31,862 bases of DNA from Sphaeroforma sirkka (taxonomy: Eukaryota > Opisthokonta > Ichthyosporea > Ichthyophonida). Under the pieces are notes generated by a model that was given only the letters and a program-made list of their open reading frames with translations, had not been told where the DNA came from and did no database searches. The stretch spans positions 27,501 to 59,362 of the forward strand of contig LUCW03002363.1 in assembly GCA_001586965.3 (NCBI GenBank). The letters run 5' to 3'. The position numbers and the translations under genes were made by a program. Shown here piece after piece: positions 12,328 to 31,862 of the stretch; the first letter of the stretch is position 1; every line of letters begins with the position of its first letter.

Positions 12328-12674
12328 CGTTTGTGTGTGAATCACATGAGATATTTTGGCACCTCCAGTTAGTTTCATCAGATAGTATTGTGAATTCAAC
12401 CTCTCATATACACAGTGGTATCTTCAACTTCTAGTTAGTTTCATCAGGAACTAATGCGAATGCAACCTCTCATGTACACAGTGGTATCTTCAACGTGCTG
12501 GAACTACCCGCGACTGCTGTGTGTGCGGGCCTGTCTCACCACGGTCTGCCTGTGGGTGTGCAGTTGATTGCAGCCAACGGCAACGATCACCTGACCATAG
12601 CCGTCGCGTGTGCACTGGAAGGTGCCGGTGTCTCTAAGTGGGAACCACCACGTGTGTCAGCCAAGGGCGAGTAA
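7309..12674 (+). CDS. FAAH2-like fatty-acid amide hydrolase (amidase signature family), 4 exons
   Basis: Exons: 7309-8042, 9394-10012, 11334-11482, 12482-12674 (stop TAA). All borders are GT-AG and phases join, giving 1695 nt and 564 residues; human FAAH2 is 532. Start: ATG 7309; the upstream GTG at 7294 is not needed. Residues 4-21 form one hydrophobic N-terminal anchor, as in FAAH2. The amidase core is complete: catalytic Lys130 (VPYIVKE), cis-Ser205 in GGSSGGNS, nucleophile Ser229 in [10 protein letters not shown]; the 75- and 24-residue spacings equal those of FAAH Lys142-Ser217-Ser241. Exon 2 continues FGHKPSGGAIPN, exon 3 holds [16 protein letters not shown], exon 4 [20 protein letters not shown], all in family order. 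Expected role: membrane-bound hydrolysis of fatty-acid primary or N-acyl amides; substrate not derivable. Three splice sites are duplicated in tandem (see repeats). Looks functional. Confidence 0.9.
8041..8370 (+). repeat. repeats seeded at amidase exon 1 donor
   Basis: Directly from the exon 1 donor (8042/8043) runs a series of 22-25 bp units such as gtctgtgagtgggagtgtta, to about 8190. At 8295-8315 a copy of the exon end plus donor reappears: ttggacacaaacct followed by GGGTACGT, against ttggacacaaacctAGGTATAT at the true site. The following 40 bases (tggattatg-gtctt-atgta) also repeat 8199-8230. So the exon end and donor were duplicated 266 bases into the intron. Confidence 0.75.
8370..8500. 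repeat. (TA)n/(GT)n microsatellite in amidase intron 1
   Basis: Long (TA)n run with short interruptions, ending in tgtgtgtgtgtata. Confidence 0.95.
8781..8911. repeat. 30-bp minisatellite in amidase intron 1
   Basis: About four to five units of agtacagttgtttatgtgga plus tatta-type endings. The rest of intron 1 (8911-9393) shows short local duplications (tttatttg-cattgt-tggtcg at 9174-9232) but no other feature. Confidence 0.85.
10006..10195 (+). repeat. 38-bp minisatellite carrying amidase exon 2 donor
   Basis: About five units, period 38, each starting with a copy of the exon 2 end and donor: GAAAGAG|GTGAGTAAGTATGG. Unit 1 is the true junction (10012/10013). Unit 2 keeps a perfect donor at 10050/10051. 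Units 3 and 4 have GAGATGAGTAAGTATG, so the first GT is lost but a shifted GTAAGT remains; unit 5 has GAGTTGAGTAAGCTTGG. Use of the second donor would add 38 nt and shift the frame. Confidence 0.9.
10568..10592. repeat. interstitial telomere-type CCCTAAA tract
   Basis: ctctaaaccctaaaccctaa, three near-units of CCCTAAA, within amidase intron 2. Confidence 0.75.
10895..11290. repeat. ~40-bp minisatellite in amidase intron 2
   Basis: Eight to nine imperfect units of the form accattgcatactttgcaat plus acaatatacc-ttgttataa. It ends about 40 bases before the exon 3 acceptor (ttctctctcag|GAAATG), so this array does not include a splice site. Confidence 0.9.
11660..12330. repeat. large (TA)n blocks in amidase intron 3
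   Basis: Four (TA)n blocks (about 11660-11790, 11870-12010, 12084-12127, 12180-12312) separated by short unique pieces and ending in (TG)n. They occupy most of the 999-base intron. Confidence 0.95.
12363..12494 (+). repeat. 66-bp tandem duplication of amidase exon 4 acceptor
   Basis: Two adjacent copies of a 66-bp unit. Each ends with tacacag|TGGTATCTTCAAC, i.e. acceptor plus the first 13 exon bases. The downstream copy (AG at 12480-12481) is the true site. The upstream acceptor (AG at 12414-12415) is in frame but would read Gly-Ile-Phe-Asn-Phe-stop. Confidence 0.9.
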
Positions 12675-15600
12675 ATAAGCAGGTATACCTCGGCCAGCCA
12701 AGGGGAAAAAAATATGAGTTTGTGACTCATCATAAGGACACGAGTAATTGATCGCAGCGATTGAAGTAGATAAGCGCTGCAGTGTGATCTGCGATGAGTG
12801 ACATTTGTTTGTTTGGAACCAATGGTGTGTATAAATGTACCACATTGTCCCTCAAATGATTACGGAATGGCTGGTGGGAAAATGAGCTGCTTCACCGATG
12901 TAGTGAGCATACACTAGGTGTCACATGGACACGAGCACCTAATTTTTATAGATATGCTAGAATGGATTAAGATAGGATAGCCTCGTGTGAACGGATGGCT
13001 ATGAAGATTAGGAATTGCAAAAAGGTATATCCATTTAGTATATGAATTACTTGATTAAGATTTGTTCTTTGCTGATCCGAATTAAATGGGCAATTGGGCA
13101 TCAGGGTTCCAGCGGAAGCAATCGATTTTTCTTAGCTTCCATCTCGTACTTCATTTTTATCAATAGCAACACATGTTTGATGTGACATGTAAATAAAAAC
13201 TATTGTCGCGACTATATAGATAGACTACTAGAATCATAGAAACTATATTTACAATATTTTTTCATGTACAAGTAGAGCGTGGACAGATAAAATAGTATTT
13301 TGTTGTTGTTTTTTAAAAAAAATATATAAAAGGTACATCCTGCAAGTCTTTTCATTCAAATTATTTCCACACGCCTATCAAATTATAAGAGTAAATTATT
13401 TTTTTTGCATCTGATGCAACACAGCATAGATATGACGTGTCTGTACCGGCGTGCCCTGCCCTGGGCCTGTGGCCTGCGCAGTCATACTCACAAGAATGAA
13501 GTATGACGTGCCACTGGCCCATGAACCCCTTGACAACTCCGACTCTCATATCAGTATGACGATATTACAACTCAGACAGACCTCCTAGCTAGTAGTAGAG
13601 TAGCTAGTGACCTATGGTTAATACTACTACTATAGTGAGTAGTAGAACTCTGAAGACAGAAGTCACTGTTAGTCTGTCACTCTCCCCCAGGCCCCCAGAC
13701 TATCCACTCTCCCACTCAAGCGAGAAGCAAGACCCTGGCTCCCGGTCTGGCCTCTCTCTGGACTCTCGAAGTCGGTCTCTCAGACTCGCTCGGTCTCTCT
13801 CTGAATTTGAATAAATAACTGAAGTCCGGGGAGAGCCTGAGCCGCTGAGTGTCTGAGACTCTCCTGGCCGATTTTGCACTATATATAAAAATACACAACA
13901 ATGAGAAATTCACAACTCCACACTGCCTCAGCCCCCCGGGCCCCGGCCCACAGTCACACAGTCACACAGTCACACAGTCACAGTCGTACACACACAACAG
14001 CTGGGCGGAGGAACCCCGCGCCCGCCCCCCCTCAAAAACTCACCAGCCTTCTATGACAATCTGATGAAAATGCCTCTAACGGGCATGAGGAAAAAAAATC
14101 ACATCATTCTTACCCTTACCCAGCATGTGATTTATGCGATCGGAGCATTTGTATCACAAAATAATAAATAGTCTATAAAAAAGTTATAATTTCGTGCTTG
14201 ATTTTGTACCATGCACCTAAAAAAATATATATATATATACAAAAAGTAACTCCTATTATTTCAGTAAAACAGTAAAACACTAGACCTTGAAAAATACCTG
14301 AGCAACTGTATTTACTTTATTTTGTGTTTGCAAATGATTGGTGAAGTATTGGTCACTGTATCCTCTGGAATTTATCCTCAAGAGTCAGTCAGCTGTGCGC
14401 CTGATCTCGCGCCTGACCGAACTTGATTCTCGGTCAGACTCTTAGTCCGTAGACTGTAGACTGTAGTAGAAGACGTAGAGAGTCAGAATATTTTTTTAAA
14501 TAGAACTTCAAAAGCAGTCTCCGACTCACAGCAACGACTATACTCTGAGTCTGTATGTAGTCTGTATTCTGTACTCCATAGTCTGTAGACTCTGTAGTCT
14601 GCTGTTTTCAAACACATTTTTATTATTTTGACCAATTGTGTTGCAAATTCAAATTTAAAAAGGACTATTTGGAGTTTTAGACAACGAAGATTAGACGAGT
14701 TTTGTTTCCTGTGAGCTTCCTCTCGCGCATTCTGACGGCTGACAATTGACCAACACATCGCAGCCTTTATAAAATTAAACTCCCTGAAAGTCTAAATTAT
14801 TTTCCGTTTACTCTTTTGCTATTACATTTAAACAAAACAACAACAAGAGCAAGAAGGCGGAGCGAGTAGCGACTAGCGAGTTAGCGACAGGCCACTTTTT
14901 TATTTATTTTTAACAAATAGGTCCGGTTCGTTGCAAACAACTTTAAAAATATATGTCCATAACGGCATAAACCATAATTCAAGTGAGGAGGAAGCCGGGA
15001 GGAGGGAAAGGTCAAGGACTCACAATTCCACAAAGTTACGAGTTACAAGAGAAGGGGTAAATATGACGGTATGTAGGGGACTTTCAAATTAATTGGACCG
15101 TTCAGTCGTTCACTCTAAAAATACAGTCAATATCTTGTTTTTATATTTAAAAAAAAATAGATTATGTGATTTTTGTCATACAAATACATATGCCCTCTAA
15201 ATTGAATAAAGAGGGAGTGCGTGTTTTCCACGGGCCACCTGATCTTCTGAGTCCGGACACTAGAGTCCAGGGCTCAAGGGCCCAGGCTTTCTACCCTACG
15301 GACTACTCCCGCCCTCCCGCCGGCCGCTAACCTCCGATCGTTATTATAAGTTACAACGTAAATAAATGATCCGTTAAACGTTGAAAATTGAAAGTATACA
15401 TACTTCTATTTCAATTTCCCGTTTATATTTGTAGTGGGGGCAAATTCCAGGTCAGACATGGGCATAATCGAGACCAAAATAGAATATGTAGGTGTTATAC
15501 ATGTTAAAAAATATACTAGAATTATTTAATGTACATGACGCCAAACGTTCTGAGATCGCAGCCCCGTTTTTTTTTACCCCCCAGCGAGAGAGACTGAGTC

Positions 15601-16344
15601 TCAGGGACTCAGGGCCGCCCTCAGATTTTAGGACTCGGGCTGTAAAGCCATGTATTTACATACTAATTTCACAGTCTTAGTCTCTAAATAAGTCCAGAAC
15701 TCCAGCGTCCAGACCCTCGGAAAACTTAAACTCTCTCTACTACTGCTAGTAGAGCAAGATAGGTTTACGGTAGAGCCCAAAAAGTACATAAACTAACAAA
15801 GTGCTCTCAAAACGTAAAATTTCGTGTGATATTCGTGGCTGCGGTTTTTATCTGGATAGTACGTTTACTATTTCGGGACAAATATTCAAAAAATTGTCTT
15901 CAGGAGCCGTGTGTAGGACTGTGGGCCTGTAGGGCATCACACAGACAGACACACAGTCACACACTCATATTAACTGTTTTATAAAATAAATGAGACTCGA
16001 GACACAAGCCACAGTGCCGCAGTGACGCAGCCCCGCAGATGAATATTTAGTAACAGAATTAAATATAAATAGGCAAATAAATACATAGCCGACACTCGAC
16101 AGCCTTTGTTATCATGGACATCTGAGTTCTGTATTTACTTATTTTTTTTAAATATATATATATAAATTAAAAACAAACAAAAACAAATGTATAATATTCA
16201 CGTTTTCGTGATAAATTGATAAATCATGTCATTGTGAGCACAATTTCCAATGTTTTTACCAGTCGAGCTCGTCGCCTCCGCCCGCCTGTCATCCATTGGC
16301 AACGGCTAAAGGCTCCTTGTGGTAGTTAATATCAGTATGTAGTA
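12675..16344. other. gene-poor region, probably decayed DNA transposon sequence
   Basis: No gene found in 3.7 kb. Codon-like text and splice phase signals stop after the amidase. The sequence changes texture: no TA arrays, but clusters of GACTC/AGTCTG words (13600-13870, 14390-14610, 15240-15290, 15580-15730), GC-rich patches (13920-14040, 15280-15330) and a (CACAGT)n microsatellite at 13948-13983. Word clusters of this kind are typical of subterminal regions of DNA transposons, but I found no terminal inverted repeat pair or transposase core here. The longest open frame (14483-14758, minus, 91 codons) is unrecognised. An AATAAA at 13192-13197 lies too far from the amidase stop to assign. Confidence 0.4.
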
Positions 16345-17720
16345 ATGTACTATGTACCTGAGCTACCAAGTCATTATTATGTAACGATCTGTACGTTTTC
16401 TTCTTGCATTTTGGGAAAGCACATGATTCTTTTTTCTTAATTAAGAATCTGAACCCAATTCCTATTAATCCTTTACCCAAAATCGGCAGAATCCAAAACT
16501 TAAACCCATTTTTTTCGCTACGTGATTATTAATTAAGAATAAGATACTAATCGTGTCAAAGCGGTGGTACTTAATAATAAATTCCTCATGCGTACTTCCT
16601 ATTTCTTAATTAAGCCAATTTTTTGTTTCAAGATAATTTCTTAATAATGAACGACATATTAAGTGAGATAACATTCATATTTCTTAAAAAATATTATTTG
16701 GCGCTTGTGTACACGACTACACATGTGATGAAGATCTTACCACTACGAATAAATAATTAAATACATACTAAAATACAACTTTAACAGACCACAACTTCAA
16801 AGCTGTGCTCAGTATAAATCATCAATAACTATTCACAACGAACAAGTAGGACAAGATTATAGCATGGCCAGTGGACGAAATCTTTTTACATCGTCGTACC
16901 ATTGTTTGGCGTGCTTCTTCTCAAAATGTATTATAGCATTATTCGCATTCTTGCGATTCCATGAGTAAGTTTTAGTGTTGTCGCAATACCTGCAGGTAGC
17001 TTTGTTGCAATCGTCATCGTCAACTTTAAACTTTGTGGCTGCGAAATTTAGTTTTTGTTCTTTTGTTATCCCTCGATAAAGTTTCAAACAACTATACTGG
17101 CTTGCATCGTCAATAGCATCAATGATAATCGGCTACATCCTCTTGATAGAGGATCGCACATTATCTGATTTTCGCACACTCTATTCAGAGGGGGTAATGG
17201 TGTCAGTATCGGTAGCTGTTGTTTGCCCAGTGCCGTCACTTTTCTCCGCCATACTTACATTCACTTCTACACTTCTACGCCCAATGCACAACCCCTATAT
17301 AAATAAAAGTTGGTACTGAGAAAACAATTGCATGTTATAGTAATAGACTTTGCCTTGAGACCTAGTCCCTCACATGCTATAAAAATAAGTACCGGTTCTT
17401 AAAATTTCTTCAGATATCGGTATACATGATTATTAATAATTCTTAAAAATTTTAAAAAGATATCATACACGATTCTTAATAAGTCTATAACCTGCCTTAA
17501 TCCTTCTTTCTTAATTAAGAAATAGAATATTTCTTAATGGCCCAAAATTGCGCTGCATACTTCATAATTCCCAATTCTCAATTTGCTCACCATGCATAAA
17601 TCTTAAATTTTCAAATTCAGGAATGTGCCTTAATACGTATTTCTTACAAAAATTACGGCAATTATTTTACTTAATTTTTTTTCGTAATAATGACATGGTA
17701 GGTCAGCTATGTACTATTCA
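16345..17720 (-). mobile_element. hAT-like DNA transposon remnant with BED finger
   Basis: The ends are inverted: ctgagctaccaagtcattat at about 16357-16376 matches the reverse complement of the right side (ctgacctaccatgtcattat, at about 17684-17707), with two mismatches, and the similarity extends outward as gtac-tatg/gtac-atag. Inside both ends lie many copies of TTCTTAATTAAGAA and fragments of it (left about 16430-16690, right about 17395-17650), like hAT subterminal transposase-binding repeats. Between them is the start of a transposase with a BED zinc finger. At about 1.4 kb it is far too short for a full hAT, so it is an internally deleted derivative. No clear 8-bp target duplication was found, so exact ends are uncertain. 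Confidence 0.5.
16860..17252 (-). pseudogene. broken N-terminal hAT transposase fragment with BED-type zinc finger
   Basis: From ATG 17252 one frame runs for about 130 codons, broken by two TAG codons (codon 24 at 17181-17183 and one about 16 codons on) and ending at a TAA near 16858. It opens MAEKSDGTGQ; the 3' part has CRYCDNTKTYSW, then 12 residues on NAIIHFEKKHAKQ, a C-x2-C...H-x4-H arrangement as in BED fingers of hAT transposases, where it binds the element ends. The RNase H-like catalytic core and C-terminal dimerisation region are absent. It sits centrally between the TTCTTAATTAAGAA motif clusters of the surrounding element. A domesticated BED protein is the alternative, but the two stops argue against it. 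Confidence 0.55.
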
Positions 17721-18168
17721 GTAGTTGATGGTCGTACGACGTGCAGTTGTACACTTATACCGTATAGAGTGTAGACGGCTATACGCACATGTGTGTGCCT
17801 GTGCCCTGGGCGGCTGGGGGCCTGTGTGTGCCTACTCTATACTTTACTCTCTGACTCTCGGTAGATGCCTTGTCTTTGCTCATATTTTTCTTAATACTGT
17901 TTGTTTTTGTTTTGTTTTTTAAAAATCGAATTGTGTATGTATCTGTGGCAATTTGTTTTCGCCTCACTGTTCGGCCTTCAGCTGTTCTGACATCAGTGGC
18001 CGACCTCATGGCTCAAGGACCTTTTTATGTTTTGGTTTTTTTTACCACAAAAAGGGAAAAGAAAACGCAAACAAAATCTCAATCTTCAGCTGGGTCTGGA
18101 CTCTGGACCATCAGAATTGAGAATTCTCTGAGAGCCGCTTCAAAAATTATGTTTGAATTAAGGAGGCT
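17721..18168. other. upstream flank of the permease gene
   Basis: No gene seen. GC-rich GT/CCTGGGC text at 17785-17840, then AT-rich. A plausible 3' splice site stands at 18206 (tttgttacttctag|ATCTC), which could close a 5'-UTR intron of the permease gene; its donor was not located. Confidence 0.35.
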
Positions 18169-18273
18169 ATGATTATGTATATATACTTCCTGTTTGTTAC
18201 TTCTAGATCTCATTCGATTAAACACAAATCGCATTCCTTTGCTACTTCGGATATCTTCGACTATCTCACAATC

Positions 18274-20007
18274 ATGAGTTCGCTTCACAAAATGAACACA
18301 AGATTCAACGACTCTGTCGTGGGCCGATACTTTAAGGTCGCTGAAAGAGACTCCACGCTTGTTATCGAGTTACGAGCTGGTATTACCACCTTTCTAACGA
18401 TGGCGTATATTCTTGCAGTAAATCCTTCAATTATTGGTGACACTGGTGGCCCTTGTGTTGCGATGGCTGCCGAGGCAGGTACAGACATCGACCCGGAATG
18501 TTTAGCAGAGTTCAAGAAAGACTTGGTGGTCGCCACAGCAGTTGCATCACTTATTGGCTGTTTACTAATGGGTATGGTGGCGCGCCTACCTTTCATGCTA
18601 ATGCCTGGAATGGGCATGAATGCTTACTTCGCGTACCAGGTAGTCGGTTATATGGGAAGCGGCTCAGTTCCATACGGAACTGCACTGACAGCAGTGTTTG
18701 TTGAAGGACTGATCTTTCTGTTTTTGGCCCTTACCGGATTGAGACAGTATATAGCGGAACTCATTCCTAGACCAGTCCGCTTGGCGACAAGCGCGGGTAT
18801 AGGAATGTTTTTGGCATTCATTGGTTTCCAGACATCGAATGGAATTGGCCTAGTAACTGCTGATCCGGCTACTCTAGTAACTCTTGGCGGATGTGCGCCT
18901 GAGAATCGTATTAGTGAATTCCCAGTAACTTGCGATACGAAGTTAGATTCGCCATATTTGTGGATTGGTTTGATGGGTCTTTTCATCATGGGTTTGCTAA
19001 GTGTGAGAAGATGGGACCTAAGTTTGTTCTTAGGTATCGTATTTGTCACGTGCATATCATGGATTCCGTATACATCATTCTCTCAGTTCCCGGACAACGT
19101 GTTAGGTAACGATAGGCTCGATTACTTCAAGCAAGTAATCGACTTTCACAGTATCAGCATGACGGCTGGCGCGCTCGACTTTAAATTCAATAACCCGCAG
19201 ATGTGGCTAGCTCTCATTACATTCCTTTACGTCGACCTTTTGGACACTACCGGCACCTTGTACTCGCTGTGCAAGTTTGCTGGGTTTATCGACGAGTCGG
19301 AATCTGTTGATTTCGAAGGCAGTTACGCTGCATTTTCCGTAGATGCTGTAGCTACCATCATTGCCTCTACACTTGGTCTCTCGCCCGTCACAACCGCGAG
19401 TGAGTCTGGATCGGGTATAGTTGCGGGTGGTCGTACTGGTATTGTGGCGCTAGTAGGTGTGGTTATGTTTTCCTTGTCCTGCTTCTTCGCGCCTATCATC
19501 GTTAACATTCCTGTGTGGGCCACGGGACCTGCACTGATCATGGTGGGTGTGCTGATGTCGAGAGCTCTGGCTGATATCGACTGGGAGGATCCTCTGGAAG
19601 CCATTCCTGCGTTTGTCACAGCCACTCTGATGCCCTTCACCTATTCCATTGCATATGGTCTCATTGGTGGTATTTTTATGTACTTTGTGCTGTATACCAC
19701 CAACGTAGCATGGGATTGGTCTATGTGGGCATTCTACTGGCTCGTTAACAAGGTATTCAAAGCTGAGTGGGAAATGCCCAAGAAAGGTCAGACTCCCATT
19801 CCTCGTATGGCGAAGAATCGTCTTCCTCACTCATTTGAGTCATGGAACAAACAGGAAGCTGCGAAACAACGTGCTGCTCTTTCTATGAAGGACTTGGCCC
19901 CCGAGGGTAGTGACGACGTTGTAACCGTTACCTCAAAAAAGGACAAAGAGGGTGAGAAGGTCGATGACCTGGCGGTAGACGAAACAGAAACAGTTATCAC
20001 AATCTAG
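18274..20007 (+). CDS. AzgA-type hypoxanthine/guanine permease (NCS2/AzgA family), intronless
   Basis: 577 residues from ATG 18274. The frame is open from ATG 18169, but family members start shortly before the VGRYFKV / ELRAGITTFLTMAYI block, and a likely acceptor at 18206 suggests the extra 35 codons are leader. The block ILAVNPSIIGDTGGPCV, the AGMGMNAYFAYQVVG-like segment (PGMGMNAYFAYQVVGYMGSG), ITFLYVDLLDTTGTLYS, and the substrate-site segment SPVTTASESGSGIVAGGRTG are those of fungal AzgA and plant AZG proteins. About 12-14 hydrophobic segments; the C-terminal 90 residues are polar, charged and likely cytosolic. Expected role: proton-coupled uptake of purine bases at the plasma membrane. 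Unlike both multi-exon neighbours it has no intron in the coding region. Looks intact. It is convergent with the transporter gene, whose stop lies 970 bases away. Confidence 0.92.
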   Translation: MSSLHKMNTRFNDSVVGRYFKVAERDSTLVIELRAGITTFLTMAYILAVNPSIIGDTGGPCVAMAAEAGTDIDPECLAEFKKDLVVATAVASLIGCLLMGMVARLPFMLMPGMGMNAYFAYQVVGYMGSGSVPYGTALTAVFVEGLIFLFLALTGLRQYIAELIPRPVRLATSAGIGMFLAFIGFQTSNGIGLVTADPATLVTLGGCAPENRISEFPVTCDTKLDSPYLWIGLMGLFIMGLLSVRRWDLSLFLGIVFVTCISWIPYTSFSQFPDNVLGNDRLDYFKQVIDFHSISMTAGALDFKFNNPQMWLALITFLYVDLLDTTGTLYSLCKFAGFIDESESVDFEGSYAAFSVDAVATIIASTLGLSPVTTASESGSGIVAGGRTGIVALVGVVMFSLSCFFAPIIVNIPVWATGPALIMVGVLMSRALADIDWEDPLEAIPAFVTATLMPFTYSIAYGLIGGIFMYFVLYTTNVAWDWSMWAFYWLVNKVFKAEWEMPKKGQTPIPRMAKNRLPHSFESWNKQEAAKQRAALSMKDLAPEGSDDVVTVTSKKDKEGEKVDDLAVDETETVITI

Positions 20008-20121
20008 AAGTAGATAGCATACATTGTACAAATATTAGTCAAACTCACCCGAGTTATCATGTATCCCGGCTGCTGAAAAGAAATGCAGTGCAAGAACTTC
20101 AGTTTACAGCACTCTAAGGAT

Positions 20122-20127
20122 AATAAA
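20122..20127 (+). terminator. candidate polyadenylation signal of the permease gene
   Basis: AATAAA 115 bases after the permease stop codon. It is the first canonical hexamer downstream. Use is inferred, not shown. Confidence 0.4.
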
Positions 20128-20977
20128 CTACCAACCAAACGATTCGTACGGACTTCGCACTTTTAACGCGATCCGCTTGTTCACGTATAATATACGAGCC
20201 TTCAGCAATACTTGATAAACTATGCTCGATAATTTGAAGTTTATATACACATTGTACACCGGATGACATACTTGTTATGTTAGTCAATTTCTTTTAGATG
20301 TGGTGTGTATTAGTTTATTCTTTCCAACTATGCTACTCTGGTTTAACATCGGTCACCAGATCACAATACGATCTACTCTCCCGTAAACTAAGCGTTCTCG
20401 CCTGTGTCATCCTCGGAGGATTAGTGTAGTATGTGGGATAGCTTAACTTGCACAATGTTTGATACTTCACGTTCTTGGCTTGCGTGCGTGTCTACTCTTG
20501 ACTATATGTGTGTAAATCTTACAGGGCTTGCAATACGAGTGCAAGGTATCCATGTGCAGTACCAGAATCGCTACTGCGCATTTGTAGCTCCCTTTAGGCT
20601 GTGAGTGCGGTGCTAGACGCTCGCATTGAAGCACCCGCGGCGCTAACCAGACCGGGCACATCCAACGAAAAGCAAGGTTCAGTAGACCACCTCACTATGG
20701 TCCCAAACTATATTCTAAAGGACAGGACCGGGAGACTTCCGGCGGATCTAGTCTATGGACCTTGCGTTTCTCCAAACAACTGTAGGGAATACCCAAAAGT
20801 AAGAGAAACAACCTATTGGAAGGCGCCTTTGTTACACTGGATGTTGCATACCCCGGTTCGTTCGTACGTACTTGGTTAGCTAAAGTCTTCATCGATAATG
20901 AAAACATGAGCTTTGTTGGGGAAAGGTATGGAATATGCGTTTGTTTGGTACAGGTGCAGCTTCCGGTCCCAGACACA
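20128..20977. other. convergent intergenic stretch
   Basis: About 850 bases between two convergent genes, expected to hold both 3' UTRs. The open frames here (20601-20879 plus; 20695-20976 minus) overlap each other and have no recognisable content; the minus one is simply the sequence after the transporter stop. An AATAAA on the minus strand lies at 20314-20319, rather far from the transporter stop. Confidence 0.5.
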
Positions 20978-31556
<10,579 letters not shown>

Positions 31557-31615
31557 TCTGAACCGTAGACCTAAGTAGCAGGAGAGCGATATAAATCATA
31601 AGACATCGAAAAGGT
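31557..31615 (-). promoter_or_regulatory. 5' flank of transporter gene
   Basis: Short stretch between the likely start codon and the 29-bp array. The transporter frame is open upstream of the ATG to an in-frame TGA about 45 bases away. A possible acceptor (gctacttag|GTCTACGG) would allow an upstream 5' exon outside the window. No TATA box stands out. Confidence 0.3.
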
Positions 31616-31760
31616 TAGGTAAGTTTACTAAGCCGGTACGGTGGTAGGTAAGTTTACTAAGCCGGTACGGTGGTAGGTAAGTTTACTAAGCCGGTACGGT
31701 GGTAGGTAAGTTTACTAAACCGGTACGGTGGTAGGTAAGTTTACTAAGCCGGTACGGTGA
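31616..31760 (+). repeat. 29-bp minisatellite, 5 near-identical copies
   Basis: Units start at 31616, 31645, 31674, 31703 and 31732 and read taggtaagtttactaagccg plus gtacggtgg. Only one base differs (unit 4, aaaccgg). The near-identity points to a recent expansion. Every unit has TAG|GTAAGT on the plus strand, a perfect 5' splice-site consensus. Confidence 0.93.
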
Positions 31761-31862
31761 CCTCGAAAAGAACAGATGGGAAATTAAAAAATATATAGAT
31801 TAAAACTATGGATGTACTAGCAGTATGAGAGATATTTTTGGAGCTCATCGAATAGCTAAACG

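Noticed and set aside
12675-18168. Retroviral, LTR or Polinton-type element in the gene-poor block
   Set aside because: No reverse transcriptase, integrase, capsid-like reading frame or long terminal repeats could be seen.
18169-18273. 35-codon N-terminal extension of the permease
   Set aside because: Not like the family N-terminus, and a good 3' splice-site signal at 18206 suggests leader sequence.
20695-20976. 93-codon minus ORF right after the transporter stop
   Set aside because: No recognisable content; most likely 3' UTR of the transporter.
31616-31760. CRISPR-like direct repeats
   Set aside because: 29-bp units are head to tail with no spacers; it is a minisatellite in a eukaryote.

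Overview
The window is nuclear DNA of a eukaryote with spliceosomal introns. Genes are split by GT-AG introns of about 0.2 to 2.6 kb. Introns and spacers are filled with long (TA)n arrays, CA/GT-rich runs and many minisatellites, and short interstitial TTTAGGG (CCCTAAA) telomere-type tracts occur at several places. The gene mix is an FAAH2-like amidase, an AzgA-type purine permease and an SV2/SVOP-like MFS transporter. This fits a unicellular opisthokont or another protist with a repeat-rich genome. An ichthyosporean is my guess, but nothing here proves the lineage.

Layout. 1-1723: no gene recognised; tandem ATF/CRE-like sites near 906-927. 1724-2251 (+): a serine/aspartate-rich ORF of unknown function. 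2756-4444 (+): a small two-exon gene for a 73-residue orphan protein, its intron full of TA repeats. 4600-6300: minisatellites and two weak ORFs, one built of 10-residue repeats and one cysteine-rich. 7309-12674 (+): a four-exon FAAH2-like amidase, 564 residues, with an intact Lys-Ser-Ser triad. 12.7-18.2 kb: gene-poor, apparently made of decayed DNA transposon sequence; a BED-finger hAT-like remnant with inverted ends and TTCTTAATTAAGAA-type subterminal motifs lies at about 16.35-17.72 kb. 18274-20007 (+): an intronless AzgA-type hypoxanthine/guanine permease. 20978-31556 (-): an MFS transporter in 11 exons, convergent with the permease gene. The last 300 bases hold a fresh 29-bp minisatellite.

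The main discovery candidate is a recurring architecture. In both multi-exon genes, many exon/intron borders are themselves the seed or edge of a tandem repeat, so that copies of the 5' or 3' splice site, often with 5 to 25 bases of the adjoining exon, are strung along the intron. This is seen at the amidase exon 1 donor, exon 2 donor (38-bp units) and exon 4 acceptor (66 bp), and at the transporter exon 1, 2, 4 and 7 donors and exon 5 (117 bp x7) and exon 9 (81 bp x4) acceptors. A decayed partial copy of transporter exon 4 also sits inside the preceding intron. The three acceptor units are all multiples of three, and using an upstream acceptor copy would in the cases read bring in an early stop.

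All exon borders were deduced by eye from GT-AG sites, reading-frame phase and remembered family patterns; no search or transcript data were available. One junction (transporter exon 6 to 7) does not reconcile in phase and is flagged.
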